Below the pieces are notes generated by a model, which was not told where the DNA came from, did no database searches, and saw only the letters and a program-made list of their open reading frames with translations. Of a stretch of DNA of 64,000 nucleotides, positions 35,840 through 44,762 are shown in pieces (position 1 is the stretch's first letter; the number at the start of each line of letters is the position of its first letter). Made by a program: the position numbers and the translations under genes. This DNA comes from Cesiribacter sp964504565 (GTDB taxonomy: Bacteria > Bacteroidota > Bacteroidia > Cytophagales > Cyclobacteriaceae), in the NCBI GenBank assembly GCA_964504565.1, contig CAZDEY010000009.1, positions 62,001-126,000 on the forward strand. The letters run 5' to 3'.

Positions 35840-35871
35840 TTGAGGGTATTGGCCTTAGGGTGATAGTTTTG
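35840..35871 (+). promoter_or_regulatory. Putative promoter of the DUF4924 gene
   Basis: TTG (35840-35842), 21-nt spacer, TAGTTTTG (35864-35871), an exact TAnnTTTG match. It overlaps the longer reading frame's GTG at 35860, which argues for the start at 35923. Confidence 0.55.
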
Positions 35872-35922
35872 GTTTACTTGGCCGAAATGCGGATATTTGG
35901 CTATACCGTTAGCTTTATATTT

Positions 35923-36444
35923 ATGCTTTTGGCCGATAAAAAGCGGAAAGAAAATATTTCCGAATATTTAATATACCTCTACCAAACTGAGGATTTACTT
36001 CGGGCATATAAGTTTGATATGCCAGATTTTAAAAAGAAAGTTATAGCCAACATACCCGAAGCCGACCGCGAGGAAGCCTTTGCTTGGTACAAGGGCATTG
36101 CTGCTAAAATGGAGGAAGAAGGCATAAAGGAAAGTGGCCACTTAAAAGAAACGCATAAAATAGTTGATCAGCTAGTACACTTGCACGAAAACCTGCTTAA
36201 AGCCGATCAGCAGTACCGCCAACTTTTTAGCAAAAGTGCTATGCATATTCGTAAAAATATGGAAGCCAGCGGCGGGCAGGTTAAAAACCCGGTGCAGGCA
36301 GCATTAAATGGTATTTACGGGTATTTATTACTTAAATTGACCAATAAGCCGGTAGACCAGGAAATTATGCCGGCGGTACACAGCTTTGGTGATTTGCTAA
36401 GCTACTTAAGCTACAGATGGCGAGAGAAAGAAGGAGCCCATTAG
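35923..36444 (+). CDS. DUF4924-family protein
   Basis: The start at 35923 (MLLADKKRKENISEYLIYLY) is chosen because the family begins at this block and because a good promoter overlaps any earlier start. The 173-residue product is mostly helical and cytoplasmic. Conserved pieces: KRKENISEYLIYLYQTEDLLRAYKFD, HKIVDQLVHLHENLL, AALNGIYGYLLLKL. DUF4924 is found almost only in Bacteroidota and its function is not known. Divergent to lepA; no operon partner. Confidence 0.85.
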   Translation: MLLADKKRKENISEYLIYLYQTEDLLRAYKFDMPDFKKKVIANIPEADREEAFAWYKGIAAKMEEEGIKESGHLKETHKIVDQLVHLHENLLKADQQYRQLFSKSAMHIRKNMEASGGQVKNPVQAALNGIYGYLLLKLTNKPVDQEIMPAVHSFGDLLSYLSYRWREKEGAH

Positions 36445-36566
36445 ATAACCTACAATAAATGGCTTTTCTACGCCATATTCCTTCAAGTTCTACATTAAGC
36501 TAGCCGGTTTTCTACGCTATACTTTAAGACCATACATCTTAAAATCAACTTTACCCATTCGAAATC

Positions 36567-36644
36567 TCTTCTGATATAACTATTTCATTTATGGTTTGTA
36601 ACTTTATAATAAGTTAATACCTGAATAAAGAAACTATCAGAAGA
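36567..36644 (+). promoter_or_regulatory. Inverted repeat that could hide the ribosome-binding site
   Basis: TCTTCTGATA (36567-36576) and TATCAGAAGA (36635-36644) are perfect complements; the right arm holds the SD-like AGAAGA and touches the start codon at 36645. A second small stem (36599-36604 with 36611-36616) lies in the loop. Confidence 0.45.
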
Positions 36645-37256
36645 ATGAAGAAGAATATATTCCTGCTAAACTTAGCTTGCCTGCTGTTATTTCCGCTTTT
36701 TAGTAACGCACAGTGCTTATCGGCCCGCAACAAAATTAGCAACAGCTCGGAGATTACCCAAGTACTAACCGCCGCCGGCATACAGCTAGACTCTATTGCT
36801 AACGGCGATACCCTGGTAACTTTGTACGATGTAGAAATAAAAAAATTCTTTAAAATGGTACGTCACCAAGGTAAAGTGGCAATGGTGAAGCAAAACGATG
36901 AGCTTTCATTTTACTATATGGGCACCCAGCGCATGAGCAACGACGGGGTTTTAAGCCGGGTAAATATTTATGATGAGTGCGGAGTGCAACTTACCGAACG
37001 TACGTATAACTCCCAAGGGGTGCTAATTCTGGAAACCTCTTACCAACCAACCTTCATGAACGATAAATACTGCTTGCTTACCGCAGTAACCGGCGGCACG
37101 CACGATACCTCATATTCGGAAAGCTATTTGGAAATTGTGGATGAAAACCGCCAACTTAGGCACGGCACGTTTAAAACCTGGCGCGGCGAGAAGTTAGTAG
37201 AAGAAATAGAATACGATATGGGCCGAAAAATTGCCCATAACAAATTTGAAAATTAG
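36645..37256 (+). CDS. Secreted protein of unknown function with MORN-like tail
   Basis: 203 residues with signal peptide (MKKNIFLLNLACLLLFPLFSNAQ). No family recognised with confidence. The C-terminal stretch (RHGTFKTWRGEKLVEEIEYDMGRK) resembles a MORN-type repeat seen in Bacteroidota periplasmic proteins, and earlier strands (LTERTYNSQGVLILETSY) look like another. Single gene; its last 4 nt overlap the end of the convergent methyltransferase gene. A strong inverted repeat covers its start region, so translational control is possible. Confidence 0.8.
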   Translation: MKKNIFLLNLACLLLFPLFSNAQCLSARNKISNSSEITQVLTAAGIQLDSIANGDTLVTLYDVEIKKFFKMVRHQGKVAMVKQNDELSFYYMGTQRMSNDGVLSRVNIYDECGVQLTERTYNSQGVLILETSYQPTFMNDKYCLLTAVTGGTHDTSYSESYLEIVDENRQLRHGTFKTWRGEKLVEEIEYDMGRKIAHNKFEN

Positions 37257-37942
37257 GAGCTAACCTCAAGTTGTACCAAAAAAAGATTTTCTATCGGACC
37301 CTTAAGGAGGCGAGCTGCCAAGCCTGCCTTCTTTGCTTCTTTTTGTAGTGCTTCCCAATCTAGAAACAGCCAGTTGAAGGGTTTGGCCCGGGTACCCCGG
37401 TACTCATAGCAGTACTCTACTTCGCCAAAGTACTTATCGGTCGGCTTAGGAAAATCGCTATCGTAGAGGTAGTTTAAATCAGAACTATCTAATAAAACTT
37501 GTCCGCCCGGCTTTAGCAGGCTTTTAAGTTTGGCCAAGAAAAGCTGAACTCCGCTTAACGTGCCGGCCAGCCCTATGCCGTTCATCATTAGCAATAAGGT
37601 ATCGTAATAACCCTGGTGATCCCAGAAACTTTCCTGAAACACAGTTTGCACACCCCGCTTGCGCATAACCTGGCAGCACAGGGGCGAAATTTCCAGTGCT
37701 GAAACTATATGGCCCCGCTTTTGCAAAGCCAGCGAGAACCTACCCGCCCCGGCGCCAATGTCTAGAATATGCCCCCGGCAGTTTTCCAGCGCAGCTTTTT
37801 CTACATCTTTATCTTCCGGGTCGGTAAAGAAAGCTGCCAAAGGCATGTTGTGCTTGGGGGCATAACTGGTATGCATCTTCAGCATATCTTTACCGCGCGT
37901 ATAGAAATCCCATAGGGCCCGGCCTTGTAAATCAGCACTCAT
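37253..37942 (-). CDS. Class I SAM-dependent methyltransferase
   Basis: 229 residues, cytoplasmic. Motif I is GHILDIGAGAGRFSLALQKRG (about 57-77), acidic motif II ALEIS, motif IV region YDTLLLMMNGIGLAG, and a later LKPGGQVLLDSSD strand. The DLNYLYDSD and CYEYRGTRAKPFNWLF segments suggest a small-molecule or unknown acceptor rather than an rRNA enzyme, but the substrate cannot be named. It starts 12 nt after the helicase gene, so the two are probably co-transcribed. Stop codons overlap with those of the convergent gene. Confidence 0.9.
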   Translation of the reverse strand: MSADLQGRALWDFYTRGKDMLKMHTSYAPKHNMPLAAFFTDPEDKDVEKAALENCRGHILDIGAGAGRFSLALQKRGHIVSALEISPLCCQVMRKRGVQTVFQESFWDHQGYYDTLLLMMNGIGLAGTLSGVQLFLAKLKSLLKPGGQVLLDSSDLNYLYDSDFPKPTDKYFGEVEYCYEYRGTRAKPFNWLFLDWEALQKEAKKAGLAARLLKGPIENLFLVQLEVSS

Positions 37943-37954
37943 GAGCTCGCAGGT

Positions 37955-39880
37955 TTACTGAAGAAATTCATAAATACTACGGTAGGCATCGTGGGCGTGT
38001 ACATAATCCAGAAAGCGGCTGTAGAACGGATGTTGGCCAAAGGTAGCGCTATCGCCAAAGACTACCAGCTTTTTGCGCGCGCGGGTTAAGGCCACGTTCA
38101 TGCGCCGTTCATCGGCTAAAAAACCAATTTCGCCGCTGGCATTACTGCGGGTTAGGGTTATATAAATTATATCGCGCTCCTGCCCCTGGAAGGCGTCCAC
38201 AGTATCAATATCCAATCGGGAAAATAGAGCTACCAGCTCAGTATTGGCATTAGCCTGCTCAGCCAGTTCTTTTACCTGCGCGCGGTACGGAGCAATTACG
38301 CCGCAATTAGCTTCTACCCCTTCAGCCAGTAATTTTTCACCCAGCTTTTGCAACTGCCTAAGTAGAGCTGCCGCCTCCTCCGGGTTAGCCTTGCTGCCGC
38401 TTTCCGGGTCAACCTTTTCGTCGTAGCCCGCCCCTACCGTATCGATAAACAATAGCGGTGGCTCGTTCGGCAAGAGTACGTGGTGCTTTACCCCAGCATC
38501 GGCAATTAGGCCGTTATTGTAAAACTCCTGGCTGCTAAAGCCCATTATCTGCTCGTTCATTCGGTACTGAACTTTAAGCATGTGGGCCGTAGTAGCGCCG
38601 GTACGGGTTATGGCTTTTTCGAATAAGGTTTCGGCTAAGCCATTGCGGGCGGCCTCTTCACTCTTTATAGTGGGCGGAAGTTGCTGGTGGTCGCCGGCCA
38701 TAATTACCCGTTTGCCCATAAGTATAGGTAGCCAGGCAGCCGGTTCCAGCGCTTGTCCGGCTTCATCCAGGAATATCGTATTAAATTTAATTTCCTGAAG
38801 TAGCTGGTGTGAATAAGCACCCACGGGCGTAGCGCAAAACACTTGGGTTTTCTCCATTACATCATAGAGAATGTAGTATTCCAGTTGTTCGGCCTGGGCG
38901 CGGGTGCTGCCGGCTTCGTGTAGTAAACGCTTGCGCTGTTGCCGTTCCGATGCCCCAAACCGGCGCTTATACTTCATGGCCAGGCTTCGGTATTCCTCGC
39001 TTTTGCGGCGTAGTTTTTTCAATTCTTTATAGCTGGCGTGAGCGGCCATTCGAGCATCTACCGTATAGGGCAGGCTATCCTCGTTTACCCGGGCGGGGTG
39101 GCCAATACGCAGAACGCTGTGCCCTTGCGAGCTAAGCTTATCGGCTAATAAATCAACGGCGGCATTGCTGGGCGCGCAAACCAACACCTGCTGTTCCCGC
39201 TGTAAAACTTCACTAATAACCTGCACCAGGGTGGTGGTTTTGCCGGTTCCGGGCGGGCCGTGAATTATAGCAACATCCCTAGTAGCCACGGCGTATTCCA
39301 AGGCTTTTTTCTGAGGCTCGTTCAGAGTTTCGTAGCCACTTATTGTGTCGCCATTGTTTGACTCAGGTTGTCGGTAGCCTAGCAGGGTATCGCGTAGTTG
39401 CTTTCCTTCATTTTGTAGTTCTAGCACCCGCTGCAAGCCGGCCTCCATAGCCCGGTAACTGGCTTCATCAAATACCAAATCTATACCCAGCTTACCCTCA
39501 TTTAGCCAATCGGGCAGGTCTTTGCTGTTAAGGGTAATACGCATTCGGTTGCCCTTAACCCAGTTAACTACCGCATTGGTACGGTTCTCGGCCAAATCGG
39601 TAGCGTTGCCGCTATTAGAAAATAAGCTGATGGCTTTACCCGCCGCAAATACGTGGGGCTGCCCCTGATTGGCAGTTCGTTCTATATCGACTATATAGTG
39701 TTCGCCGGTACTTAGGCGGGCACCCTGCAATTCCAGCGGATACCAGCATAAGCCTTCTTTACGGCGCTGCTCCAGTGGGGTATTTAGTACCTTATTGCGG
39801 TAGTAGTAAAATTCGGCCTGGCGTTCCTGCTTGAGCAGGCTCAGGGTATGCTGCAGTTCTTCTTCCGGAGATTTAAACAA
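37955..39880 (-). CDS. UPF1/IGHMBP2-type superfamily 1 helicase
   Basis: 641 residues. N-terminal SMUBP2-like beta region (about 40-140), then helicase motifs: Walker A GPPGTGKT (208-215), Ia VCAPSNAAVD, II LDEAGQALEP (DEAG box), III AGDHQQLPPTI, IV/V QYRMNEQIMGFSS, VDAFQGQERDIIYITLTRSN, and VI RRMNVALTRARKKLVVFGD. This is the UPF1-like SF1B family, 5'-3' DNA/RNA helicases of unclear role in bacteria. Operon: transporter gene, 7 nt, helicase, 12 nt, methyltransferase. Confidence 0.93.
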   Translation of the reverse strand: MFKSPEEELQHTLSLLKQERQAEFYYYRNKVLNTPLEQRRKEGLCWYPLELQGARLSTGEHYIVDIERTANQGQPHVFAAGKAISLFSNSGNATDLAENRTNAVVNWVKGNRMRITLNSKDLPDWLNEGKLGIDLVFDEASYRAMEAGLQRVLELQNEGKQLRDTLLGYRQPESNNGDTISGYETLNEPQKKALEYAVATRDVAIIHGPPGTGKTTTLVQVISEVLQREQQVLVCAPSNAAVDLLADKLSSQGHSVLRIGHPARVNEDSLPYTVDARMAAHASYKELKKLRRKSEEYRSLAMKYKRRFGASERQQRKRLLHEAGSTRAQAEQLEYYILYDVMEKTQVFCATPVGAYSHQLLQEIKFNTIFLDEAGQALEPAAWLPILMGKRVIMAGDHQQLPPTIKSEEAARNGLAETLFEKAITRTGATTAHMLKVQYRMNEQIMGFSSQEFYNNGLIADAGVKHHVLLPNEPPLLFIDTVGAGYDEKVDPESGSKANPEEAAALLRQLQKLGEKLLAEGVEANCGVIAPYRAQVKELAEQANANTELVALFSRLDIDTVDAFQGQERDIIYITLTRSNASGEIGFLADERRMNVALTRARKKLVVFGDSATFGQHPFYSRFLDYVHAHDAYRSIYEFLQ

Positions 39881-39887
39881 AAAAGTA

Positions 39888-40736
39888 TTATTTAAGAAAA
39901 CGTACGCTAAAGCCGCCGCCTAACATCCATTTGAAGCTTCTATCGGTTAAACCGCGGCCGCCGTACAAATCTAATTGAAAACGAGGCGATACCAAATAGG
40001 TGAATCCAGCATCAATAGCTTGTTCTTTCAACAATGGGTGGATGTCCTGAAAAGGAACATCGCCGTATCCTTCTAAAAATACGCCAAGCTCATGGGTTAC
40101 AGAATGGCTCAGCGAAAGGGTATAACTGTAGTTTTTATCAAATAAATCTTCGCCAAAGTTTCGGCCCACGTTATAACCAATATTCCACTCCTTAAACTGA
40201 TGGGCAACTAAGAGCCTTACATTATGCAGGAATTGGGTTTGATTTAATTTTGAGCTGCCTTCCAAAAGGTTTATATCGTATAGTAAAGCTATCTGCGGCT
40301 TCCACCCATCTCCAGATAAAACTTTAAACTTTGCCCCAGCATTTAAGGCCGACCAGCCATTAGACTTTTCAATAAAAAGATCATCTGGATTAAGCAAAGG
40401 GTCCGAAAGATTATTCGATTGGTATCGATTTGTATTCGTAATTTCTTTCTCAAATCCATAGTACTGCTGAAGCCTTACCTCTACAATATCTTCAAGTAGA
40501 CCTATACGGACTAACCCGCCGGTAAAAAATTCATCAAATCTGGTGGCTCCAAGCTCCGAGTTCCATTGCTTTACTGCTCCAAACTCTAGTTGAATACTAC
40601 CCTGCGGCACTACACTGGCCGATTCAGTCTGGTCGGGCCGGTCGGTGCTAAACGTGGGGGCTTCTTGGGCAATTACCGATACACTTAAGCACACTAAACC
40701 TACAATTGGCAAGGCTAAACGAAACAATTTGACCAT
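39888..40736 (-). CDS. Outer-membrane beta-barrel protein (phenol MetA-pathway/transporter-like)
   Basis: The ATG at 40736 (MVKLFRLALPIVGLVCLSVS) is preferred to an upstream TTG. 282 residues with signal peptide ending VIAQ, then TFSTDRPDQTESASVVPQG, the usual start of the Pfam Phenol_MetA_deg/'transporter' family. Alternating strands follow and the chain ends FSVRFLK, a barrel-like C-terminus. Family members are predicted outer-membrane channels; substrate is not known. First gene of the operon with the helicase and the methyltransferase; a -7 box lies 22 nt upstream. Confidence 0.82.
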   Translation of the reverse strand: MVKLFRLALPIVGLVCLSVSVIAQEAPTFSTDRPDQTESASVVPQGSIQLEFGAVKQWNSELGATRFDEFFTGGLVRIGLLEDIVEVRLQQYYGFEKEITNTNRYQSNNLSDPLLNPDDLFIEKSNGWSALNAGAKFKVLSGDGWKPQIALLYDINLLEGSSKLNQTQFLHNVRLLVAHQFKEWNIGYNVGRNFGEDLFDKNYSYTLSLSHSVTHELGVFLEGYGDVPFQDIHPLLKEQAIDAGFTYLVSPRFQLDLYGGRGLTDRSFKWMLGGGFSVRFLK

Positions 40737-40757
40737 GATAAACAATAAGATTTACTA

Positions 40758-40765
40758 CAAAATTA
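40758..40765 (-). promoter_or_regulatory. Putative -7 element of the channel-helicase-methyltransferase operon
   Basis: TAATTTTG on the minus strand, exact TAnnTTTG, 22 nt upstream of the start at 40736. A TTG lies at 40782-40784, spacing 16 nt, shorter than usual. Confidence 0.42.
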
Positions 40766-40771
40766 AAGTAA

Positions 40772-40805
40772 AAAGCCAGATCAACTTGCTAAATTGTCTG
40801 GCTTT
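40772..40805 (-). terminator. Rho-independent terminator of the GAF sensor pair
   Basis: AAAGCCAGA (40772-40780) and TCTGGCTTT (40797-40805), 16-nt loop, A-run on the plus side gives U-run on the minus strand. It lies 19 nt after the stop of the frameshifted sensor gene. Confidence 0.75.
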
Positions 40806-40824
40806 GCAATAGATAAGGGTATAG

Positions 40825-42424
40825 TTAGTTATTCATCATTTCAGGCATTGGGCTGCTAATATTGTGCTTCAGCATTTCGGCTTCAAGGGCCTTAATCATC
40901 TCCTGATACTCTCTTTCTTTACGCTCCATTTCTTCCTGAGTAGCCATCATTTCTTCCATATGCTGGCGCATTTCTTCTTCCTGCGATTGCATTTGCTCGG
41001 TATTCATTTTGGCTTGAGAAAGCAGCTCTTCAATTTTAGTAGCGTACAGTTGGCGGCCTAAGGTAGCGGCAATATTTTCGGTTAGTTTGGAAATAAACTC
41101 CCGCACGTGTTCCGGAATCTCGTTAAAGCCGGCAATCTCCAGCACGCCGTGTACTTCTTCATTATATATAAGCGGGGTTACTAGAAGCGTTCGGGGCTGG
41201 GCTCCACCTAAGCCGCTTTTAATCTGCACGTAGCTCTCCGGAATATCATTAAAGTAAAAGGTTTCCTGCTCCTGCAAGCATTGCCCCACCAGACCTTCAC
41301 CAGATTTTACTTGTTTGTGCAAGTGCTTTTTACGGTCTAAGGCATAGCAGGAAGTCATTTCCAAATACCGGTTTTCGGCAGATTCACCGTTTTTCAGAAC
41401 AAATAATGCGGCTTGGTTAGCGCCAATATAGCGTACCAGTTCGCTCAGAAGTTTATCGCCCATTTGCTCAACACTAGCGTATTGCTGACGCATAAGCACC
41501 TCAAATTTGCCTAAGCCTTCTACCGCCCAGTGCTGCTGCTGGGTGTTATCGGTAGCTTCTTTAAGTTTATCGCGCATGCCCAGCAAGGCTTCCGATAGCC
41601 GGTCCGAACCATCGGTTTCTAAATGGGCGGTAAAATCGGCTTTGCCAATGGCCACCGCAAAATCGGTAGCGGCAAACGAACGCTGAATAACCTTATTAAA
41701 TGCATTGGCTACCCGTTTTACCTCTGGGCGGCCGTTAACTTCCATTTTTTTATTTAAGGCTCCGTTAGCTAGAGCTTCGCTGGTTTCAACCACGCACTTA
41801 AGGGCTTGTAGTACCTGGCGATGCAAGCCAACAATTATTAACCCAAATACCAGTGTAATAATGCCTTGGAATACAAAAAAGCCTATTTTATAGCTTTTAT
41901 ATTGGGCAGCAAACTGATGGGTATATTCGTCTACTATGGCTTTATTTAGCTTTAACTGCTGATCGGCTAAATTATCTAGCTCGGCGAGCATTGGCTGGAT
42001 ATCGTTGGTCGGGTCGGCCAGAGCTTCATATACCGCCGTACTGTGCTCTTGGTACTTGTCCCAGTGTTCGGTAGCCAGCTTTATAGTGGGCAGTAGGCGC
42101 AGCTGCCGGTATAGGCTCGCTGCCGCTTTCAACATCCTGACCGCCGCTTATTAATAAACCCAGGTAAAAATCATGCAAGTTTATTGCCTCCTGCATGCGC
42201 GGCCGGGCGGCTAAATTACCAATTTGGGTTTGGCGTGCCTCCTTGGCTACCATTTGCGAAAGCATACGGGTTTTACCAGCCAAGTCACTTATTCTGTAAA
42301 AGCTTTCTTGTTCTACTGTATTGTGGTGTACATAGTAAAAATTAGCGGCCACCAGGGCACCCAAGCACGCAACTGAATACCATATCAGTTGGGTTATAGT
42401 TAAAGATTTATACCAACGTATCAT
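40825..42424 (-). pseudogene. Frameshifted PilJ-type N-terminal/HAMP/GAF sensor
   Basis: Two overlapping frames together make one protein. Frame 1 (42424 to about 42140) holds a membrane helix (LIWYSVACLGALVAANFYY) and the PilJ N-terminal block AGKTRMLSQMVAKEA. Frame 2 continues from about MLKAAASLYRQL (42135) with a second helix (IGFFVFQGIITLVFGLIIVGL), HAMP (ALANGALNKKMEV), coil, a GAF domain (about LSELVRYIGANQAALFV to EIPEHVREFISKL) and a terminal coil (EEEMRQHMEEMMATQEEM). The joined length is 1600 nt, that is one extra base; the shift lies near 42126-42150. No homopolymer is nearby. Whether it is a true mutation, a sequencing error or recoding cannot be told. The domain order is that of the neighbour at 42459 except for the membrane part. 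Confidence 0.8.
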
Positions 42425-42458
42425 TTCCTTCTTTCCTGCTTCTTCTGTGGTTATACTA

Positions 42459-43877
42459 TTAATTTGAAACTGAGGTATGGTCCATTTCTTTCTTCAAGCT
42501 TTCTATCTGCCGAATGTATTCCTGTTCCTTACGTTCCATTTCTTCTTGGGTAGCGGCTAGTTCTTCCATGTTCTGCCGCATTTCTTCTTCCTGAGCCCGC
42601 ATTTCTTCGGCTTGTTGCTGCGCGTCGGCCAGCAGGCTGCGGGTCAGGGCATTCATTTTTACAATATTTAAGGAGGCCGCAATATCTTCGCCCAGCTTTT
42701 CCAGGAAAGCAATTATATATTCTTCCAGCGGTTTAAACGAAGCTATTTCAACTACCCCTTCAACCACACCATTATGCTTTAACGGGATAAGTACCAGCGC
42801 CCCGGGCGTGGCATCGCCTAAGCCGGAGGTTATATGGGTGTAACCGTTAGGCACCCGGGTCAGGTAGGTGCTTTGTTTCTCTAGAAAGCATTGCCCAACT
42901 AAACCCTGTCCCGGTTCAATTACCTTATCTACAAACTTTTTGCGCTCGTAGGCAAAGCACGATTTTAGCTCTAGTTTAATTTCTTTTCCTTTGCCCTCGG
43001 CCACGTACATACCACCCTGGTTAGCTCCAATATATTTTACTAGCTTAGAAATTAGCCGGTCGTACAGTTCGCTTAAATCTTCGGTCTGGCGCAGAATTAC
43101 CCCAAATTCTGAATAGCCTTGGGCAGCCCAATTCCTTTTTTCTTCCTCCAGACGTGCCTCTTCCAGACTAGCTAAATGCCTCTGCATTTCTTGCTTTTGG
43201 GCTTCAATTTCTTCATTTCTTCGCTTGCCTTCTTCCATTAAGCTATTGGTTTGCTCAATGGCTCGCCTATTGGTTTTATTAAGTGAATACACAGCCCAGC
43301 ATAAAATTGCGTACGAGATAGTTATGGAAAACTCCTGCATTGAACTATGCCGTACGGCCGTATCGTCCAGGCCGGTTTCCAGCCAACCGCTTAAGGCCCG
43401 GGGGGAAATAAGAAATATATAGCAGCAGATTACACTAAATGCCAGTGGCAACCTTTCTTTTAAATCAAATGTTACAAAGGGTAGCACCCCGCAAGCTAGG
43501 GTCATTACGGCCGATGATGGCATAAATGTTCCACCTTCAGGTACAATACCAATTTGATATATAGCTACGGTTAGGGCCGGTGCCAAGCATAAAACAGTAC
43601 GGTATATTTGGTGAAAACCCAGGTAGTTTAGGCCAAAGGCTATAAGCAGTACAGTAACTTCTAGGTAGGGCAAGAAGCTAAGTACCGGCATCTTTACAGC
43701 AATGTATGCACCGTATAATAGCGCTGAGGCAAATATTATAGGGAATAGTTTATTAGCCAGGCCAATTTTAGTCCTAAGGTTCTCAGGCGTATCCTTGCTA
43801 ATTCCAACTTGTAATAGTTTGGCTAATACCGATTTATTATGAACTTCTTCTCCTGTCGCTGCGACTCCCTGTTTCAT
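42459..43877 (-). CDS. Multi-TM GAF/coiled-coil sensor without output domain
   Basis: Start at 43877 (MKQGVAATGEEV) chosen because AGGAAA lies just before it; an upstream frame extends 10 codons. 472 residues. Five to six membrane helices (about 40-205: LFPIIFASALLYGAYIAV, LEVTVLLIAFGLNYLG, PLAFSVICCYIFLIS, SITISYAILCWAVYSL), a coil, then a GAF domain (about 265-405, YIGANQGGMYVAEGKG, GQGLVGQCFLEKQSTY) and a C-terminal coil (EEEMRQNMEELAATQEEM). No kinase, cyclase or methyl-accepting signalling domain is present. Its GAF and coil parts are clearly paralogous to the frameshifted gene downstream, which lies 34 nt away. Signal and partner are unknown. Confidence 0.85.
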   Translation of the reverse strand: MKQGVAATGEEVHNKSVLAKLLQVGISKDTPENLRTKIGLANKLFPIIFASALLYGAYIAVKMPVLSFLPYLEVTVLLIAFGLNYLGFHQIYRTVLCLAPALTVAIYQIGIVPEGGTFMPSSAVMTLACGVLPFVTFDLKERLPLAFSVICCYIFLISPRALSGWLETGLDDTAVRHSSMQEFSITISYAILCWAVYSLNKTNRRAIEQTNSLMEEGKRRNEEIEAQKQEMQRHLASLEEARLEEEKRNWAAQGYSEFGVILRQTEDLSELYDRLISKLVKYIGANQGGMYVAEGKGKEIKLELKSCFAYERKKFVDKVIEPGQGLVGQCFLEKQSTYLTRVPNGYTHITSGLGDATPGALVLIPLKHNGVVEGVVEIASFKPLEEYIIAFLEKLGEDIAASLNIVKMNALTRSLLADAQQQAEEMRAQEEEMRQNMEELAATQEEMERKEQEYIRQIESLKKEMDHTSVSN

Positions 43878-44125
43878 TTTCCTAAGTTTGTTTATACACC
43901 TGAACAAAAATGGTGTTTAGCCAGAGGTTAAACTTATGAATTTGAACCTATTTCCTACATTGATTAGAATACTTAGCGAATAGCGCGACTTAGCGACTAT
44001 CCCGCCTGGTACTGACCATATTAGTCTAGCCCACTCCCCTACGAAAAGAAGAAATTAGGAACCTAAGTTAGGCAAAAGGGTTATAGCATTTGCGCTTGGT
44101 TAGTACTCAATTTATTTACCTACCT

Positions 44126-44728
44126 GTGAATTTTTTAGCTCACGCCCATCTTTCGCCCAAAACCAGTTCTGGGTTGCTGTGCGGCAATACGCTGGGCGAT
44201 TTCTATAGAAATAAAGATATGCCCGGCCTATCAAATGAAGTAATTACCGGAATATACCTGCACCGGGCTATAGATTCTTACACCGATACCCACCCAATTG
44301 TACGCCAGGCTCGTTCAGTTTTATTTGCAGAATTCAGGCACTATAGCCGGGTTTTGGTAGATATTTACTACGATCATTTTCTGGCTCGAGCATTCTCAGC
44401 GTACTCCAACGAGAACCTACAATTGTTTAGTCATAACGTTTACCAAACCCTATTGAACCACCCCGAGTACCTAAACCAGCCGGCAAAATATGTGGCTCAA
44501 GCCATGAGCAAAGGTGACTGGTTTGATAAGTACCAAACCTTGGAAGGTATCAGTATAACCTGCCAGAATATGGCTCGGCGAATTGGTGGCCAAGCAACAA
44601 TTCTTGCCCGGGGCGGCGAGGCTTTACAGAGACACTACGCGGCCTTAGAAATTACGTTTACCCAATTTTACCCTCAATTACAGGCCTATACCCAAGATTT
44701 TTTGGAGCCAAAAAAAAGACCTAACTAA
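44126..44728 (+). CDS. Acyl-carrier-protein phosphodiesterase (AcpH-like)
   Basis: The GTG at 44126 is preferred because the family begins NFLAHLHLA and here reads VNFLAHAHLSPKT; an upstream TTG would add 12 unrelated residues. About 200 residues. Conserved pieces: GNTLGDFYRNKDM, GIYLHRAIDSYTDTHPIV, VLVDIYYDHFLAR, all part of the HD-related AcpH fold that removes phosphopantetheine from ACP. The metal-binding His/Asp residues (LHRAID, YYDHFL) are present. Single gene; its stop overlaps the terminator of the convergent gene. Cytoplasmic. Substrate ACP is inferred from the family. Confidence 0.85.
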   Translation: MNFLAHAHLSPKTSSGLLCGNTLGDFYRNKDMPGLSNEVITGIYLHRAIDSYTDTHPIVRQARSVLFAEFRHYSRVLVDIYYDHFLARAFSAYSNENLQLFSHNVYQTLLNHPEYLNQPAKYVAQAMSKGDWFDKYQTLEGISITCQNMARRIGGQATILARGGEALQRHYAALEITFTQFYPQLQAYTQDFLEPKKRPN

Positions 44729-44736
44729 TTAGGTCT
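44710..44736 (-). terminator. Terminator of the coiled-coil gene, overlapping the acpH stop
   Basis: AGACCTAA (44717-44724), loop CTAA, TTAGGTCT (44729-44736); the A-run at 44710-44717 is the U-run on the minus strand. The loop contains part of the plus-strand stop codon. Confidence 0.8.
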
Positions 44737-44762
44737 GCTGGTTTAGCTATTTTATTTCTTTT

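Noticed and set aside
36445..36566. Possible tRNA or small RNA
   Set aside because: The stretch repeats TTTTCTACGC words but shows no cloverleaf, anticodon arm or clear terminator.
40825..42135. Frame starting at 42135 as an independent gene
   Set aside because: It begins in the middle of the sensor, and the missing membrane/PilJ part is found directly upstream in another frame.
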